Shown one piece after another: positions 54,259 through 63,903 of a DNA stretch of 64,000 nt. Under the pieces are notes generated by a model. The model did no database searches and was not told where the DNA came from. It saw only the letters and a program-made list of their open reading frames with translations. The stretch spans positions 82,747 through 146,746 of the forward strand of contig JADHML010000001.1 in the NCBI GenBank assembly GCA_016780065.1, in the 5' to 3' direction. Position numbers and translations under genes: made by a program. Numbering within the stretch: position 1 is the first letter of the stretch; every line of letters begins with the position of its first letter. The stretch is from Flavobacteriaceae bacterium (GTDB lineage: Bacteria > Bacteroidota > Bacteroidia > Flavobacteriales > Flavobacteriaceae).

Positions 54259-55197
54259 ATGGAGGGAACGGTTTACAAATCTACTGGAAGTTGGTATACA
54301 GTCATCAGTGATGACGGTGCGACTTTTTCGTGCCGTATCAAAGGTAAGTTCCGTACCCAATCCATTACGAGTACCAATCCGGTTGCTGTGGGCGATCGGG
54401 TACGAATCGCTGTTGAAAAAGACAATACAGAGGGAATTATTACTGAGATATTTCCAAGAAAAAACTATATCGTTCGCAAGTCAGTGAATTTATCAAAGCA
54501 GATTCACATTTTGGCGGCCAATGTAGATGTTGCTTTTTTGATGGTGACCTTAAACAATCCGGTTACCTACCCAGCGTTTATCGATCGTTTTTTGGCGACA
54601 GCCGAGGCTTTTGAGGTTGATGTGATTTTACTTTTTAATAAAGAAGACACCTATACGGATGCCGAACTAGAAAAACTACGCGCCCTTACATCGATCTATC
54701 AAAAAATTGGATATACATGTTTAGAAATTTCTGCCCTTTATGGACAACAAGTAGATGCTGTTAAGGGGCTTATGAAAGACAAGGTATGTGTGCTTTCGGG
54801 CCATAGTGGTGTAGGTAAATCAACTTTGGTAAATGCTTTGGTTCCAGGGTTAAAGCTCAAAACAGCTGAAATCTCTGAGCACCATCAACAAGGACAACAC
54901 ACGACTACTTTTGCTGAAATGCATACGCTCGATTTTGGAGCCAAGATTATTGACACACCAGGCATTCGCGGGTTTGGGATGATCGATTTTCAAAAAGAAG
55001 AACTCGGCGATTATTTTAGAGAGTTTTTTGCACTAAAAGACCAATGTAAATTCAATAATTGCCTCCATGTTGATGAGCCCAAATGTGCCATCAAGGCTGC
55101 AGTTGAGTCAGGAGAGATTGCTCCATCTCGATACAAAAGTTATCTACAGATGTTAGAAGACGAATCTACCAACTATAGAACAGATGTAGCCACATGA
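54259..55197 (+). CDS. rsgA: Ribosome small subunit-dependent GTPase A
   Basis: The 312-residue GTPase has an N-terminal OB fold and then circularly permuted G motifs. LLFNKEDTY (G4 type) comes first, then the P-loop VLSGHSGVGKSTLVNALVPG near 176, then G3 in IIDTPGIRGFG near 236. A C-terminal zinc-knuckle, DQCKFNNCLHVDEPKCAIK, follows. RsgA acts late in 30S subunit maturation. It lies 36 nt after the aromatic operon and overlaps dtd by 4 nt. Confidence 0.95.
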   Translation: MEGTVYKSTGSWYTVISDDGATFSCRIKGKFRTQSITSTNPVAVGDRVRIAVEKDNTEGIITEIFPRKNYIVRKSVNLSKQIHILAANVDVAFLMVTLNNPVTYPAFIDRFLATAEAFEVDVILLFNKEDTYTDAELEKLRALTSIYQKIGYTCLEISALYGQQVDAVKGLMKDKVCVLSGHSGVGKSTLVNALVPGLKLKTAEISEHHQQGQHTTTFAEMHTLDFGAKIIDTPGIRGFGMIDFQKEELGDYFREFFALKDQCKFNNCLHVDEPKCAIKAAVESGEIAPSRYKSYLQMLEDESTNYRTDVAT

Positions 55198-55646
55198 GAG
55201 TTGTTGTTCAAAGGGTTTCTCAGGCAAGTGTTTCGGTAGATGAGGCTGTGATAGGCAGTATCAATAAGGGTTTGTTGGTGTTGTTAGGGGTTACTCACGA
55301 TGACACCATGGAAGATGTTGATTGGTTGGTGCGTAAAGTAGTGCAGATGCGCATTTTTGATGACTCTGATGGAGTAATGAACTCCTCTTTACTTGATGTA
55401 GGAGGGGATTTGGTGGTAGTGAGTCAGTTTACACTACATGCCCTTACTAAGAAAGGGAATCGTCCGTCTTATGTTCACGCTGCCAATCACCAAATCGCCG
55501 TACCTTTGTACGAGGCTTTTGTGCAAAAAGCGGAAATCATCCTTGGAAAGCCTGTTTCTACTGGCGAATTTGGCGCCATGATGAAAATAGATTTGATAAA
55601 TGATGGTCCTGTGACCATAATGGTTGATAGTAAAAAGAGAGAATAA
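55194..55646 (+). CDS. dtd: D-aminoacyl-tRNA deacylase
   Basis: At 150 residues it matches DTD, with MRVVVQRVSQASVSVDE at the start, VVVSQFTLHALTKKGNRPSY near 78 (active-site SQFTL), and the cross-subunit Gly-Pro motif in NDGPVTIMVDS near 137. It removes D-amino acids from mischarged tRNA. It overlaps rsgA and abuts mazG, forming a compact run of small housekeeping genes. Confidence 0.95.
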   Translation: MRVVVQRVSQASVSVDEAVIGSINKGLLVLLGVTHDDTMEDVDWLVRKVVQMRIFDDSDGVMNSSLLDVGGDLVVVSQFTLHALTKKGNRPSYVHAANHQIAVPLYEAFVQKAEIILGKPVSTGEFGAMMKIDLINDGPVTIMVDSKKRE

Positions 55647-55975
55647 TGAATATTGAAGATGCCCAAAAAGCGGTTGACGCATGGATTCAAGAACACGGGG
55701 TCCGCTATTTTGATGAGTTGACCAATATGGCACAGCTAACCGAAGAGGTAGGTGAGGTAGCACGTATTATTGCACGCCGATATGGGGAGCAATCTGAGAA
55801 AGAGAGCGATAAACAGAAAGATTTAGGTGAAGAATTGGCCGATGTGGTATTTGTCGTTTTGTGCTTGGCCAATCAAACGGGTATAGACTTGGGCGAAGCT
55901 TTTGCCAAAAAACTCCAACTTAAAAGTGAGCGCGATCATGACCGCCATCACAACAATTCAAAGATCCAAAGCTAA
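55646..55975 (+). CDS. MazG-like nucleotide pyrophosphohydrolase
   Basis: This 109-residue all-alpha NTP pyrophosphatase has the metal-binding EExxE in QLTEEVGEVARIIARRYG near 31 and the second pair in LGEELADVVFVVLCLANQTG near 68. It is the short, single-domain form common in Bacteroidota and hydrolyses non-standard or excess NTPs. Its start overlaps the dtd stop by 1 nt, and aroA follows directly after its stop. Confidence 0.92.
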   Translation: MNIEDAQKAVDAWIQEHGVRYFDELTNMAQLTEEVGEVARIIARRYGEQSEKESDKQKDLGEELADVVFVVLCLANQTGIDLGEAFAKKLQLKSERDHDRHHNNSKIQS

Positions 55976-57196
55976 ATGAAGCAAATTACCATATCACACC
56001 CCGTCGCTCGACTCAATGGGCGTTTGTCTATCACAGGCTCCAAGAGCGAGTCCAACCGGTTGTTAGTGCTTCAGTCTTTGTATCCAGAATTGCAAATTCA
56101 TAACCTTTCTAACTCCGACGACACTCAAGCCATGCAAAACGGCCTGTCCTCTAATGCGTCAATAATTGACATTGGTCATGCAGGAACGACCATGCGATTT
56201 TTGACGGCATTCTTTGCTTCGCAAGAAGGTGTTGAAAAAGTATTGACAGGCTCCAAACGTATGCAGGAGCGCCCCATTTCTGTATTGGTTGATGCTTTGC
56301 GGCAATTGGGTGCTGACATATCGTATGAGAAAAACGAAGGGTATCCCCCTTTGCGTATTCGTGGAAAAAAGTTCACTAATCACCAAGTTACACTGGCTGC
56401 AAACGTAAGCAGCCAATATATTTCAGCTTTGCTGCTGATTGCTCCCAAACTAACCAATGGCCTTCATTTGACATTAGAGGGTAAGATTACCTCTGTACCC
56501 TATATCGAAATGACTTGTGCGTTGATGCGCCAACTGGGGGTAGATGTGGTTTTTGAAGGTCAAGACATTCGTGTTGCACCCCTAGGCAACCTAGTTTCTA
56601 AAGAAGTATGGGTTGAGTCGGATTGGAGTTCAGCCTCCTATTCATTTGGGTTGGCTGCCTTGGCTAAGGATGCAAATCTTTCGCTGACTACTTATAAATC
56701 TGATAGCTTACAAGGAGATCGGGTGTTGGTGGATATTTATAGACAGTTGGGAGTTTCTGCAGGATTGGGTGAAAATCAATTAGCCCTTTCTAAATCGGCT
56801 GATGGTGTTAATGAGCTGGTTTGTGATTTGGCGAATGCTCCTGACATTGCGCAAACAATCGCGGTAAGCTGTTTTGGAATAGGTGTTGGTTGTCATTTGA
56901 CGGGATTGCATACACTAAAAATCAAAGAGACGGATCGTTTGTTGGCCTTACAAACTGAACTGTCTAAACTAGGGGCAGACATTGATGTTACCGACAATAG
57001 TTTGCACCTAAAACCTCGTCTTGGCGCGATTGTTCCTAATGTAGCCATTGATACTTACCACGATCATCGGATGGCCATGGCCTTTGCCCCTTTGGGCCTC
57101 TTGGTGCCTATCACTATCAACGATCCTGAAGTAGTCTCCAAATCTTATCCTGGTTTTTGGTCTGACTTCGAGGATTTGGGTTTTGTTTTGAATTAA
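55976..57196 (+). CDS. aroA: 3-phosphoshikimate 1-carboxyvinyltransferase (EPSP synthase)
   Basis: The 406-residue protein has the EPSP synthase landmarks: LSITGSKSESNRLLVLQSL near 17 (PEP/shikimate-3-P Lys and Ser), HAGTTMRFLTAF near 62, GSKRMQERPISVLVDALRQLGA near 89, SSQYISALLLIAP, and a C-terminal DTYHDHRMAMAFAPLGL near 358. It makes EPSP, upstream of chorismate for the aromatic operon a few kb away. It is directly after mazG. The length is slightly short but complete. Confidence 0.94.
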   Translation: MKQITISHPVARLNGRLSITGSKSESNRLLVLQSLYPELQIHNLSNSDDTQAMQNGLSSNASIIDIGHAGTTMRFLTAFFASQEGVEKVLTGSKRMQERPISVLVDALRQLGADISYEKNEGYPPLRIRGKKFTNHQVTLAANVSSQYISALLLIAPKLTNGLHLTLEGKITSVPYIEMTCALMRQLGVDVVFEGQDIRVAPLGNLVSKEVWVESDWSSASYSFGLAALAKDANLSLTTYKSDSLQGDRVLVDIYRQLGVSAGLGENQLALSKSADGVNELVCDLANAPDIAQTIAVSCFGIGVGCHLTGLHTLKIKETDRLLALQTELSKLGADIDVTDNSLHLKPRLGAIVPNVAIDTYHDHRMAMAFAPLGLLVPITINDPEVVSKSYPGFWSDFEDLGFVLN

Positions 57197-57219
57197 ACTC
57201 TAATTATTCGTCGATTCAC

Positions 57220-57251
57220 TTGACAAGCCCCCCTTTGGGATAGTATATTTG
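57220..57251 (+). promoter_or_regulatory. Promoter of queA
   Basis: TTG (57220-57222), a 21-nt spacer and TATATTTG (57244-57251) match the Bacteroidota consensus, 18 nt before the queA ATG. Confidence 0.7.
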
Positions 57252-57268
57252 CGCTCTTAAATAACTAA

Positions 57269-58318
57269 ATGAAATTATCGCACTTCAACTTTGACTTGCC
57301 CGAGGATTTACTTGCAGAGTATCCAGCAGACCACAGAGACGACTCTAAACTTATGGTTCTCCACCGTGAGACAGAAACGATTGAACACAAATACTTTCGG
57401 GATATCGTCAATTATTTTGATGAGGGAGATGTGATGGTGCGTAACAACACTAAGGTTTTTCCTGCCCGTTTGATTGGTAATAAAGAGAAAACAGGCGCTA
57501 AGATCGAGGTCTTCTTGCTTCGTGAGCTCAATCAAGATCAACGGTTATGGGATGTGTTGGTCGATCCGGCTCGAAAAATAAGAATCGGCAACAAACTATA
57601 TTTTGGAGATGGTGAAGAATTGGTCGCTGAGGTCATCGACAACACCACTTCACGCGGACGTACACTCCGTTTTTTGTTTGATGGGTCTTATGATGCTTTT
57701 AGATCTAAACTTCACGAAATGGGTCAAACACCCTTGCCGAAGTATATAAAAAGACAAGAAGAAGATTTTGACAGAGATCGATATCAAACGATTTACGCCA
57801 AACATGAAGGTGCAGTTGCTGCACCCACCGCAGGGCTACACTTTTCTAAACATGTGTTGAAGCGTTTAGAAATTAATGGAGTTGATATGGCAGATATCAC
57901 CCTTCATGTAGGTTTGGGAACTTTTAACCCTGTTGAGGTTGAGGATTTGTCTAAACACAAAATGGACTCTGAAGAGTTGATAATAGACGATGCTGCTGTG
58001 AATCTAGTCAACCGTGCTAAAGCAAATAAAAAGCGTGTTTGTGCCATTGGAACCACTTCTATGCGGGCATTGGAAACCTCTGTTTCCTCTAGCAATACAC
58101 TCAATACGTATCGTGGTTGGACTCATAAATTTATTTTTCCACCTTACGAGTTTAGTATTGCAGATAGCATGGTCACCAATTTCCACTTGCCAAAATCAAC
58201 CTTATTGATGATGGTGTCTGCTTTTGCTGGTCACGATTTTGTCAAAAAAGCTTACGCTGAAGCAGTGAAGAAAAAATATCGCTTCTACTCTTATGGAGAC
58301 GCGATGTTAATTCTCTAA
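57269..58318 (+). CDS. queA: S-adenosylmethionine:tRNA ribosyltransferase-isomerase
   Basis: The 349-residue protein has [24 protein letters not shown] at the N-terminus, [14 protein letters not shown] near 58, [22 protein letters not shown] near 170, [18 protein letters not shown] near 212, and [18 protein letters not shown] near 308. These are the conserved QueA blocks. It transfers the ribosyl part of SAM to 7-aminomethyl-7-deazaguanine in tRNA to form epoxyqueuosine. rlmN follows after 2 nt. Confidence 0.96.
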   Translation: MKLSHFNFDLPEDLLAEYPADHRDDSKLMVLHRETETIEHKYFRDIVNYFDEGDVMVRNNTKVFPARLIGNKEKTGAKIEVFLLRELNQDQRLWDVLVDPARKIRIGNKLYFGDGEELVAEVIDNTTSRGRTLRFLFDGSYDAFRSKLHEMGQTPLPKYIKRQEEDFDRDRYQTIYAKHEGAVAAPTAGLHFSKHVLKRLEINGVDMADITLHVGLGTFNPVEVEDLSKHKMDSEELIIDDAAVNLVNRAKANKKRVCAIGTTSMRALETSVSSSNTLNTYRGWTHKFIFPPYEFSIADSMVTNFHLPKSTLLMMVSAFAGHDFVKKAYAEAVKKKYRFYSYGDAMLIL

Positions 58319-58320
58319 AA

Positions 58321-59364
58321 ATGGCACCTGCACGCAAAGACATTCGCACCCTTACGAAGGATGAATTGCGTACTTTTTTTAAAGACAAAAACATTCCTGT
58401 TTTTAAAGGCAATCAAGTCTATGAATGGCTTTGGAGCAAGGCTGCTCAAAGCTTTGATTCTATGACCAACTTGTCTTTAGCACACCGTGATTTGCTGGAA
58501 GAACATTTTGTAATCAATCATATAGAGGTCGATCAGCAGCAGAGGAGTAACGATGGGACAATCAAAAATGCCGTTCGATTGCATGATGGTTTAATTGTCG
58601 AATCTGTGTTGATACCCACAGCTACACGAACCACAGCTTGTGTATCTAGCCAGGTAGGGTGTAGTTTAGATTGCACTTTTTGCGCCACGGCAAGCCTTAA
58701 GCGAATGCGTAATTTAAATCCAGATGAGATTTTTGATCAAGTAGCGGTCATTCATAAGCAAAGCCTGTTGTATCATGATCGTCCGTTAAGTAATGTCGTA
58801 TTTATGGGTATGGGTGAGCCGCTTATGAACTACAAAAACACCTTAGATGCCATAGAAAAAATCACGTCACCCGAGGGTCTTGGCATGTCCCCAAAGCGTA
58901 TCACAGTCTCCACTTCTGGAATTTCTAAAATGATTTTAAAAATGGCAGATCTGAAGCCTAAGTGGAACCTCGCTGTATCATTGCACTCTGCCATCGAAGA
59001 AACACGTCATAAAATCATGCCTTTTGCCGAAAAATTTCCTTTAACTGAGCTTAAGACTGCCTTGCTGCATTGGTATGCTCAAACCAAAAGTAAAATCACT
59101 TTTGAATATGTTGTCTGGGAAGGGATAAACGACACTGAAAAGGAGATGGAAGCATTGTTGAAGTTTTGTTTGGACGTACCTTCAAAAGTCAATTTAATCG
59201 AATACAACCCGATTGATCAAAGTGATTTTCGCCAAGCTTCTGAAGAGGTTGTGAATCGATATATAGATCTTTTGGAATCCAATAAGATTCCAGTTACCGT
59301 AAGACGGTCACGAGGCAAAGACATTGACGCAGCCTGTGGTCAGTTGGCCAATAAGACCTTGTAA
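58321..59364 (+). CDS. rlmN: Dual-specificity rRNA/tRNA adenine-C2 methyltransferase
   Basis: The 347-residue radical SAM enzyme has the cluster motif CSLDCTFCATASLKRMRNL near 115, VVFMGMGEPLMNYKN near 158, ITVSTSGISKMI near 197, and the methyl-accepting cysteine in the C-terminal DIDAACGQL motif. It methylates A2503 of 23S rRNA and A37 of some tRNAs. It is co-transcribed with queA. Confidence 0.95.
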   Translation: MAPARKDIRTLTKDELRTFFKDKNIPVFKGNQVYEWLWSKAAQSFDSMTNLSLAHRDLLEEHFVINHIEVDQQQRSNDGTIKNAVRLHDGLIVESVLIPTATRTTACVSSQVGCSLDCTFCATASLKRMRNLNPDEIFDQVAVIHKQSLLYHDRPLSNVVFMGMGEPLMNYKNTLDAIEKITSPEGLGMSPKRITVSTSGISKMILKMADLKPKWNLAVSLHSAIEETRHKIMPFAEKFPLTELKTALLHWYAQTKSKITFEYVVWEGINDTEKEMEALLKFCLDVPSKVNLIEYNPIDQSDFRQASEEVVNRYIDLLESNKIPVTVRRSRGKDIDAACGQLANKTL

Positions 59365-59427
59365 TCGACACATTTTCAAAGTCTTTTTAGGGAAAGTCAA
59401 TGGTGTATATTGTATCTTTACCCACCC

Positions 59428-60408
59428 ATGAAAATCGTAGAGCAACTTAAACGTCCCATCCTTGAAGAAATGGAGCTTTTTGAAGAGAAGTTTTCTTCCG
59501 CCATGTCTTCTAAAGTAGCCTTGCTCAATCGCATCACCCACTATATTGTGAATCGAAAAGGAAAACAAATGCGCCCGATGTTTGTCTTTTTTGCGGCTAA
59601 GTTGGTGTCAGAGCAACAGCAAGTCAATGAGCGTACTTACCGGGCTGCTTCAGTTATTGAGTTGATCCATACCGCAACTTTAATTCATGACGATGTTGTA
59701 GACGACAGCGACAGAAGACGAAGTTTTTTTTCAATTAACGCATTATGGAAAAACAAAATTGCAGTTTTGGTTGGAGACTATCTCTTGTCTAAAGGACTGT
59801 TGCTTTGTATTGATCATAAAGACTTTGACCTTTTGGACATCATTTCTAAAGCGGTTCGTGAAATGAGTGAAGGAGAGTTGCTACAGATCGAAAAAGCTCG
59901 AAATCTCAGCATCGACGAACAAACATATTATGAGGTAATCCGTAAAAAGACAGCCTCTTTGATTGCTTCGTGTTGTGCATTAGGGGCTTCGTCTGTTTAT
60001 GGAGATGAACAACAAGTTAATGTCCTACGCACATTCGGCGAGTATATAGGTATGGCTTTTCAGATTAAAGATGATTTATTTGATTACGGAACTCAAAAAA
60101 TTGGTAAGCCAACGGGAATAGATATTAAGGAACAAAAAATGACCCTTCCATTGATTTATGCTTTTCAACAAAGCAATCAACGAGAGCGACGTTGGATCAA
60201 AACCACAATCAAAAAGCATCATAAGAATCGCAAACGTGTCCGCGAGCTAATTGAGTATGTGAAGGAAAAAGGAGGTTTGTCATATGCTGTAGAGCAAATG
60301 CATGCCTACAGAGACCGTGCACTGACCCTGATAGAGCCCTTCCCTGACTCACCCACAAAGGACAGTCTCACCCGTATGGTTGCCTACGTAATCGATCGAA
60401 ATTATTAA
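59428..60408 (+). CDS. Polyprenyl diphosphate synthase
   Basis: The ATG at 59428 (MKIVEQLKRPILEEMELFEEKF) is preferred to the TTG in the track. The 326-residue prenyltransferase has KGKQMRPMFVFFAAK, the first Asp-rich motif in LIHDDVVDDSDRRRS near 88, and the second in FQIKDDLFDYGTQKIGKP near 215. It probably makes the long chain for menaquinone or a lipid carrier. Chain length cannot be judged safely from sequence. It precedes dnaG. Confidence 0.92.
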   Translation: MKIVEQLKRPILEEMELFEEKFSSAMSSKVALLNRITHYIVNRKGKQMRPMFVFFAAKLVSEQQQVNERTYRAASVIELIHTATLIHDDVVDDSDRRRSFFSINALWKNKIAVLVGDYLLSKGLLLCIDHKDFDLLDIISKAVREMSEGELLQIEKARNLSIDEQTYYEVIRKKTASLIASCCALGASSVYGDEQQVNVLRTFGEYIGMAFQIKDDLFDYGTQKIGKPTGIDIKEQKMTLPLIYAFQQSNQRERRWIKTTIKKHHKNRKRVRELIEYVKEKGGLSYAVEQMHAYRDRALTLIEPFPDSPTKDSLTRMVAYVIDRNY

Positions 60409-60448
60409 TCTGAAGATTTTTGTACTTTAGGAAGCCTATTTAAACACC

Positions 60449-62398
60449 TTGATAGATAAGTCAACCATAGATGCTGTTTTTGAAACTTCTCGCTTGGAGG
60501 AGGTGATAGGGGACTTTGTTCAATTGAAAAAATCGGGCTCTAATTATAAGGGCTTAAGTCCCTTTACCAACGAAAAAACAGCAAGTTTTATGGTCTCACC
60601 AGCCAAGCAGATTTGGAAAGATTTTAGTAGTGGAAAAGGAGGCAATGTAGTGGCTTTTTTGATGGAGCATGAACACTTCACTTATCCCGAGGCCATAAAG
60701 TATCTCGCAAAAAAATACAATATTGAGATCGAGGAGACAGAACAAACCGATGAACAGAAACAAGCTGCTACAGCCCGAGAGAGTATGTATCTTGTTTCCA
60801 GTTTTGCTCAATCTTATTTTTCTGAGACACTCCACAACAGTGAAGAAGGAAAAGCCATTGGGCTTACTTATTTTAAAGAAAGAGGCTTTGATCCTGAGTC
60901 CATATCTACTTTTTTCCTAGGATATGCTCCAGATAAATGGGAAGCATTTACCCAAGCGGCTTTAGATGCAGGTTTTCAAGAAGAGTTTTTGATAAGTACA
61001 GGTCTTACAATTGCTAAAGAAGAAAAACGATTTGACAGGTTCAAAGGACGCGTAATATTTCCCATTCACAGCATGTCGGGTCGTGTGATGGGTTTTGGAG
61101 GTCGCATTTTGACTCAAGACAAAAATGCTGCTAAATACCTCAATTCTCCTGAGAGTGACATCTATCAAAAGAGCAAGGTCTTGTATGGTCTGTATCAGGC
61201 CAAGCAAAGTATTGCCAAAGAAGATAATTGTTATTTGGTCGAAGGGTATACTGATGTGATTCAAATGCATCAAGCGGGTATCAAAAACGTCGTTTCTTCG
61301 TCAGGAACAGCCCTTACTGCTGATCAAATCCGTCTTATTAGAAGACTGACACCTAATATTACCCTACTTTTTGATGGGGATCCGGCCGGTCTTCGTGCTG
61401 CTTTACGAGGCGTAGACTTAATATTAGAGGCAGGCATGAACGTCAGGGTATGTATGTTTCCTCAAGGGGAAGATCCAGATAGTTTCGCTAGAAAAACGGA
61501 GTTAGAAGGCTTGTTACTTTATTTAAATGAACAGGCACAAGATTTTATTCAATTCAAAGCAACCCTCTTGGCCGAAGAAGGAAAAAAAGACCCTATTCGC
61601 AAAGCAGAAACCATACGTGAAATGGTACAGAGTATTGCCAAAATTCCTGACCCTATCAAACGCGAGGTGTATGTGCAAAACTGCTCTCTTTTAATGGACA
61701 TAAGTGAAGAAGTGTTGTTTTCTACACTTGCTCAGCTAAGTAAAGGTTCAAAAAAACCGAGTGTTCGAAAAGCTCTCAAACCCACAATGGAGTTGGTCAA
61801 TACGCCTACTCAAAAGGTGGATGTTCGGTATGAATTGGAATACAATATTATTGCTTTGTTATTGCTCCATGGTCAAGAAGAAGTTGAAATCAACGATGTC
61901 GTTATTGATACAGAAAGTGATGGTGAATTAAGCTTTAAAACCACCAGTTTGCATGTAAAAGTTTATGAGAAAATATATTTGGACTTACAGCAAGACGAGG
62001 TAGAATTGTCTACTCCAACGTTTCGAAAATTGTATGAGGAATTACTTGTCAAATACACTACAGAGCAGCCTTTAGTTGTTGAGACTTTTATAAGAGATTT
62101 GGCTCCTGAGCAGTCTGCGTTGGTTACCAGCATCATGATGCAAGACGAGGGCATACCACTACATGATTGGGCTCGAAAAAATATTTTTGTTAAAGAAAAA
62201 ACCAAAGAAATTGGTCGTTGGCTTACTCAAACCATACTGAATTTCCGTTGCCATTTAATCCAAGAAAAAATTGGAAACCTACAAAAACAAACGACTGAAA
62301 TCCAACATGAAACTCACAATGAAGTCTTGGAAGAGGTTCAGGCCTATGTTGGCTTACGAAAAAACCTCAGCGAGCGCTTGGACAGAGTTTTGTTTTAA
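60449..62398 (+). CDS. dnaG: DNA primase, zinc-ligand-free form
   Basis: The 649-residue protein starts at a TTG (MIDKSTIDAVFETSRLEEVIGDF). The N-terminal domain keeps the zinc-finger fold sequence (YKGLSPFTNEKTASFMVSP then IWKDFSSGKGGNVVAFLMEH), but the CxxH and CxxC ligands are Ser/Thr and Ser/Ser. The catalytic core is normal: YFKERGFD, MGFGGRIL, the TOPRIM EGYTDVIQMHQAG near 265 and LLFDGDPAGLRAALRG near 308. It makes RNA primers for replication. The same ligand loss is, to my knowledge, usual in flavobacteria. Confidence 0.94.
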   Translation: MIDKSTIDAVFETSRLEEVIGDFVQLKKSGSNYKGLSPFTNEKTASFMVSPAKQIWKDFSSGKGGNVVAFLMEHEHFTYPEAIKYLAKKYNIEIEETEQTDEQKQAATARESMYLVSSFAQSYFSETLHNSEEGKAIGLTYFKERGFDPESISTFFLGYAPDKWEAFTQAALDAGFQEEFLISTGLTIAKEEKRFDRFKGRVIFPIHSMSGRVMGFGGRILTQDKNAAKYLNSPESDIYQKSKVLYGLYQAKQSIAKEDNCYLVEGYTDVIQMHQAGIKNVVSSSGTALTADQIRLIRRLTPNITLLFDGDPAGLRAALRGVDLILEAGMNVRVCMFPQGEDPDSFARKTELEGLLLYLNEQAQDFIQFKATLLAEEGKKDPIRKAETIREMVQSIAKIPDPIKREVYVQNCSLLMDISEEVLFSTLAQLSKGSKKPSVRKALKPTMELVNTPTQKVDVRYELEYNIIALLLLHGQEEVEINDVVIDTESDGELSFKTTSLHVKVYEKIYLDLQQDEVELSTPTFRKLYEELLVKYTTEQPLVVETFIRDLAPEQSALVTSIMMQDEGIPLHDWARKNIFVKEKTKEIGRWLTQTILNFRCHLIQEKIGNLQKQTTEIQHETHNEVLEEVQAYVGLRKNLSERLDRVLF

Positions 62399-63030
62399 TA
62401 AGTATGGATGTGCATCGATTGGGCTTTGCGAATCAACTCAACCATATTTCTCACCTTCAGTTTTTTCATGATCCGACTTCTGTAGGTGCTTACCGTTTTT
62501 TCGTTGATGCCAAGTTCGAAAGCGATGTCCTTATTTCTTTTTCCGCTACTGAGAAGTTTTAACACTTCGATCTCACGCATCGACAATTTTTTAAACAGTC
62601 TTCTAGGATTCCCAGTTGTTTCGTCAAAAGCAATGCTTTGTGCAAGCTGATTGGTTATATACACTCCTCCAGAACTTATTTTGAGTATGGCATCTCTGAG
62701 ATAACTGGTTGGAGCCGACTTGTTAAGATAGGCTGATGCACCTGCTTTTAAAGAAGAGATGGCATAGACTTGCTCAGGTTGACTCGAGAAAATCAACACA
62801 CGTACGGCGGGATATTGATTTTTAATTTTCTTTAAAATCGATAAACCATCAATATCAAAGAAATCGAGTTCCATGATTACAATATCAACAGGTTTCTCTT
62901 CTAAATAAGCATACAGGTCTTGTTCGTTTGTGACTTTGTCTACAATTGAGATTTCTGTAGAATTGCGAAAAACAGCTTTTATCCCTTTATGGACTATGAT
63001 ATGTGGGTCTGCAATCAGAACTTTTATCAT
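62395..63030 (-). CDS. NarL/LuxR-type response regulator with atypical receiver site
   Basis: A 211-residue regulator. The receiver domain (about 1-120) opens MIKVLIADPHIIVHKGI, so the usual acidic pair DD is Asp-Pro. The phospho-acceptor strand reads IVIMELDFFDIDGL where NarL has a LLDLNMPGMNGL-type sequence, so Asp is Glu. The lysine in LNKSAP is kept. The C-terminal LuxR domain (about 145-205) is intact: LSMREIEVLKLLSSGKRNKDIAFELGINEKTVSTYRSRIMKKL. DNA binding should be normal while phosphorylation looks unlikely. No histidine kinase gene is adjacent. It converges with dnaG and precedes nadE. Confidence 0.92.
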   Translation of the reverse strand: MIKVLIADPHIIVHKGIKAVFRNSTEISIVDKVTNEQDLYAYLEEKPVDIVIMELDFFDIDGLSILKKIKNQYPAVRVLIFSSQPEQVYAISSLKAGASAYLNKSAPTSYLRDAILKISSGGVYITNQLAQSIAFDETTGNPRRLFKKLSMREIEVLKLLSSGKRNKDIAFELGINEKTVSTYRSRIMKKLKVRNMVELIRKAQSMHIHTY

Positions 63031-63114
63031 GGGATGGCTTTCTCAAGTATAAATAAACAATAAATGAATTAAACTACAAAGTTTGTAAGTAAATTCTTTA
63101 AATCAATCTGTTGT

Positions 63115-63903
63115 TTACCTGAGCGAATCAGGAATTTCACACACTGGAATCGGTACCATTTTATGTTTGTTAGCGTTGTGATGTTTTAAAAACACCTCCA
63201 ACACTTCCTTTTCTCTTCTTTCAAATTTGTCTGGAGTTATTCCTTTATCATGTTGGCTCATCGCCCATTCAAGTTCTTTATAGCTTGCTCCAAGCTGATC
63301 TTCATCGGTTCTTCCGTCATCCCAAAGTCCATCAGTAGGAGCCGCTTGTACAATGCTACTGTCAACCCCAAGATGTTGCGCCAGCATTCTAACTTGGGTT
63401 TTCATCAGGTCTGCAATGGGGCTTACGTCTACACCTCCATCTCCGTATTTTGTATAAAAGCCTACTCCAAAATCTTCGACTTTATTTCCGGTGCCTGCTA
63501 CCAGTGCGCGGTTGACCCCTGCATAATAGTAAAGCGTAGTCATTCTCAATCTGGATCGACTGTTGGCCAAGGCTAAAAGTCTTTGAGATGGGTTTTTGTG
63601 CTCTGAGTCGAGTTGTTGAAATGCATCAAAAACCTCGTTGAGATCAACTCTTTTGACAGAAACATTTGGGTGGTTTTCCTCGAGCCATTTGTTGTGAATC
63701 TCGGCTCTGCTTACTTGTTCAGTGGCTTGTTGAATAGGCATTTCAAGGCACAGTGTAGGTTTTCCGGTCAGCGCACATAAGGTTGATGTAAGCGCTGAGT
63801 CTATCCCCCCAGAAACTCCTACCACAAATCCCTCGAGTTTTGAATCGGTTAGGTAGTGGTTAAGCCATTGAACGATGTGGTTGGCTAGCAGTTGATTTTT
63901 CAT
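63115..63903 (-). CDS. nadE: NAD synthetase (ammonia-dependent type)
   Basis: The 262-residue protein has the PP-loop GVSGGIDSALTSTLCAL near 30, LALANSRSRLRMTTLYYYAG near 110, GNKVEDFGVGFYTKYGDGGVDVSPIADLMKTQVRML near 142, and the adenylate-binding WDDGRTDEDQLGASYKELEW near 193. It has no glutaminase domain, so it should use ammonia. It makes NAD from deamido-NAD. It lies on the minus strand near the window edge; upstream of it 97 nt hold no visible gene. Confidence 0.94.
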   Translation of the reverse strand: MKNQLLANHIVQWLNHYLTDSKLEGFVVGVSGGIDSALTSTLCALTGKPTLCLEMPIQQATEQVSRAEIHNKWLEENHPNVSVKRVDLNEVFDAFQQLDSEHKNPSQRLLALANSRSRLRMTTLYYYAGVNRALVAGTGNKVEDFGVGFYTKYGDGGVDVSPIADLMKTQVRMLAQHLGVDSSIVQAAPTDGLWDDGRTDEDQLGASYKELEWAMSQHDKGITPDKFERREKEVLEVFLKHHNANKHKMVPIPVCEIPDSLR

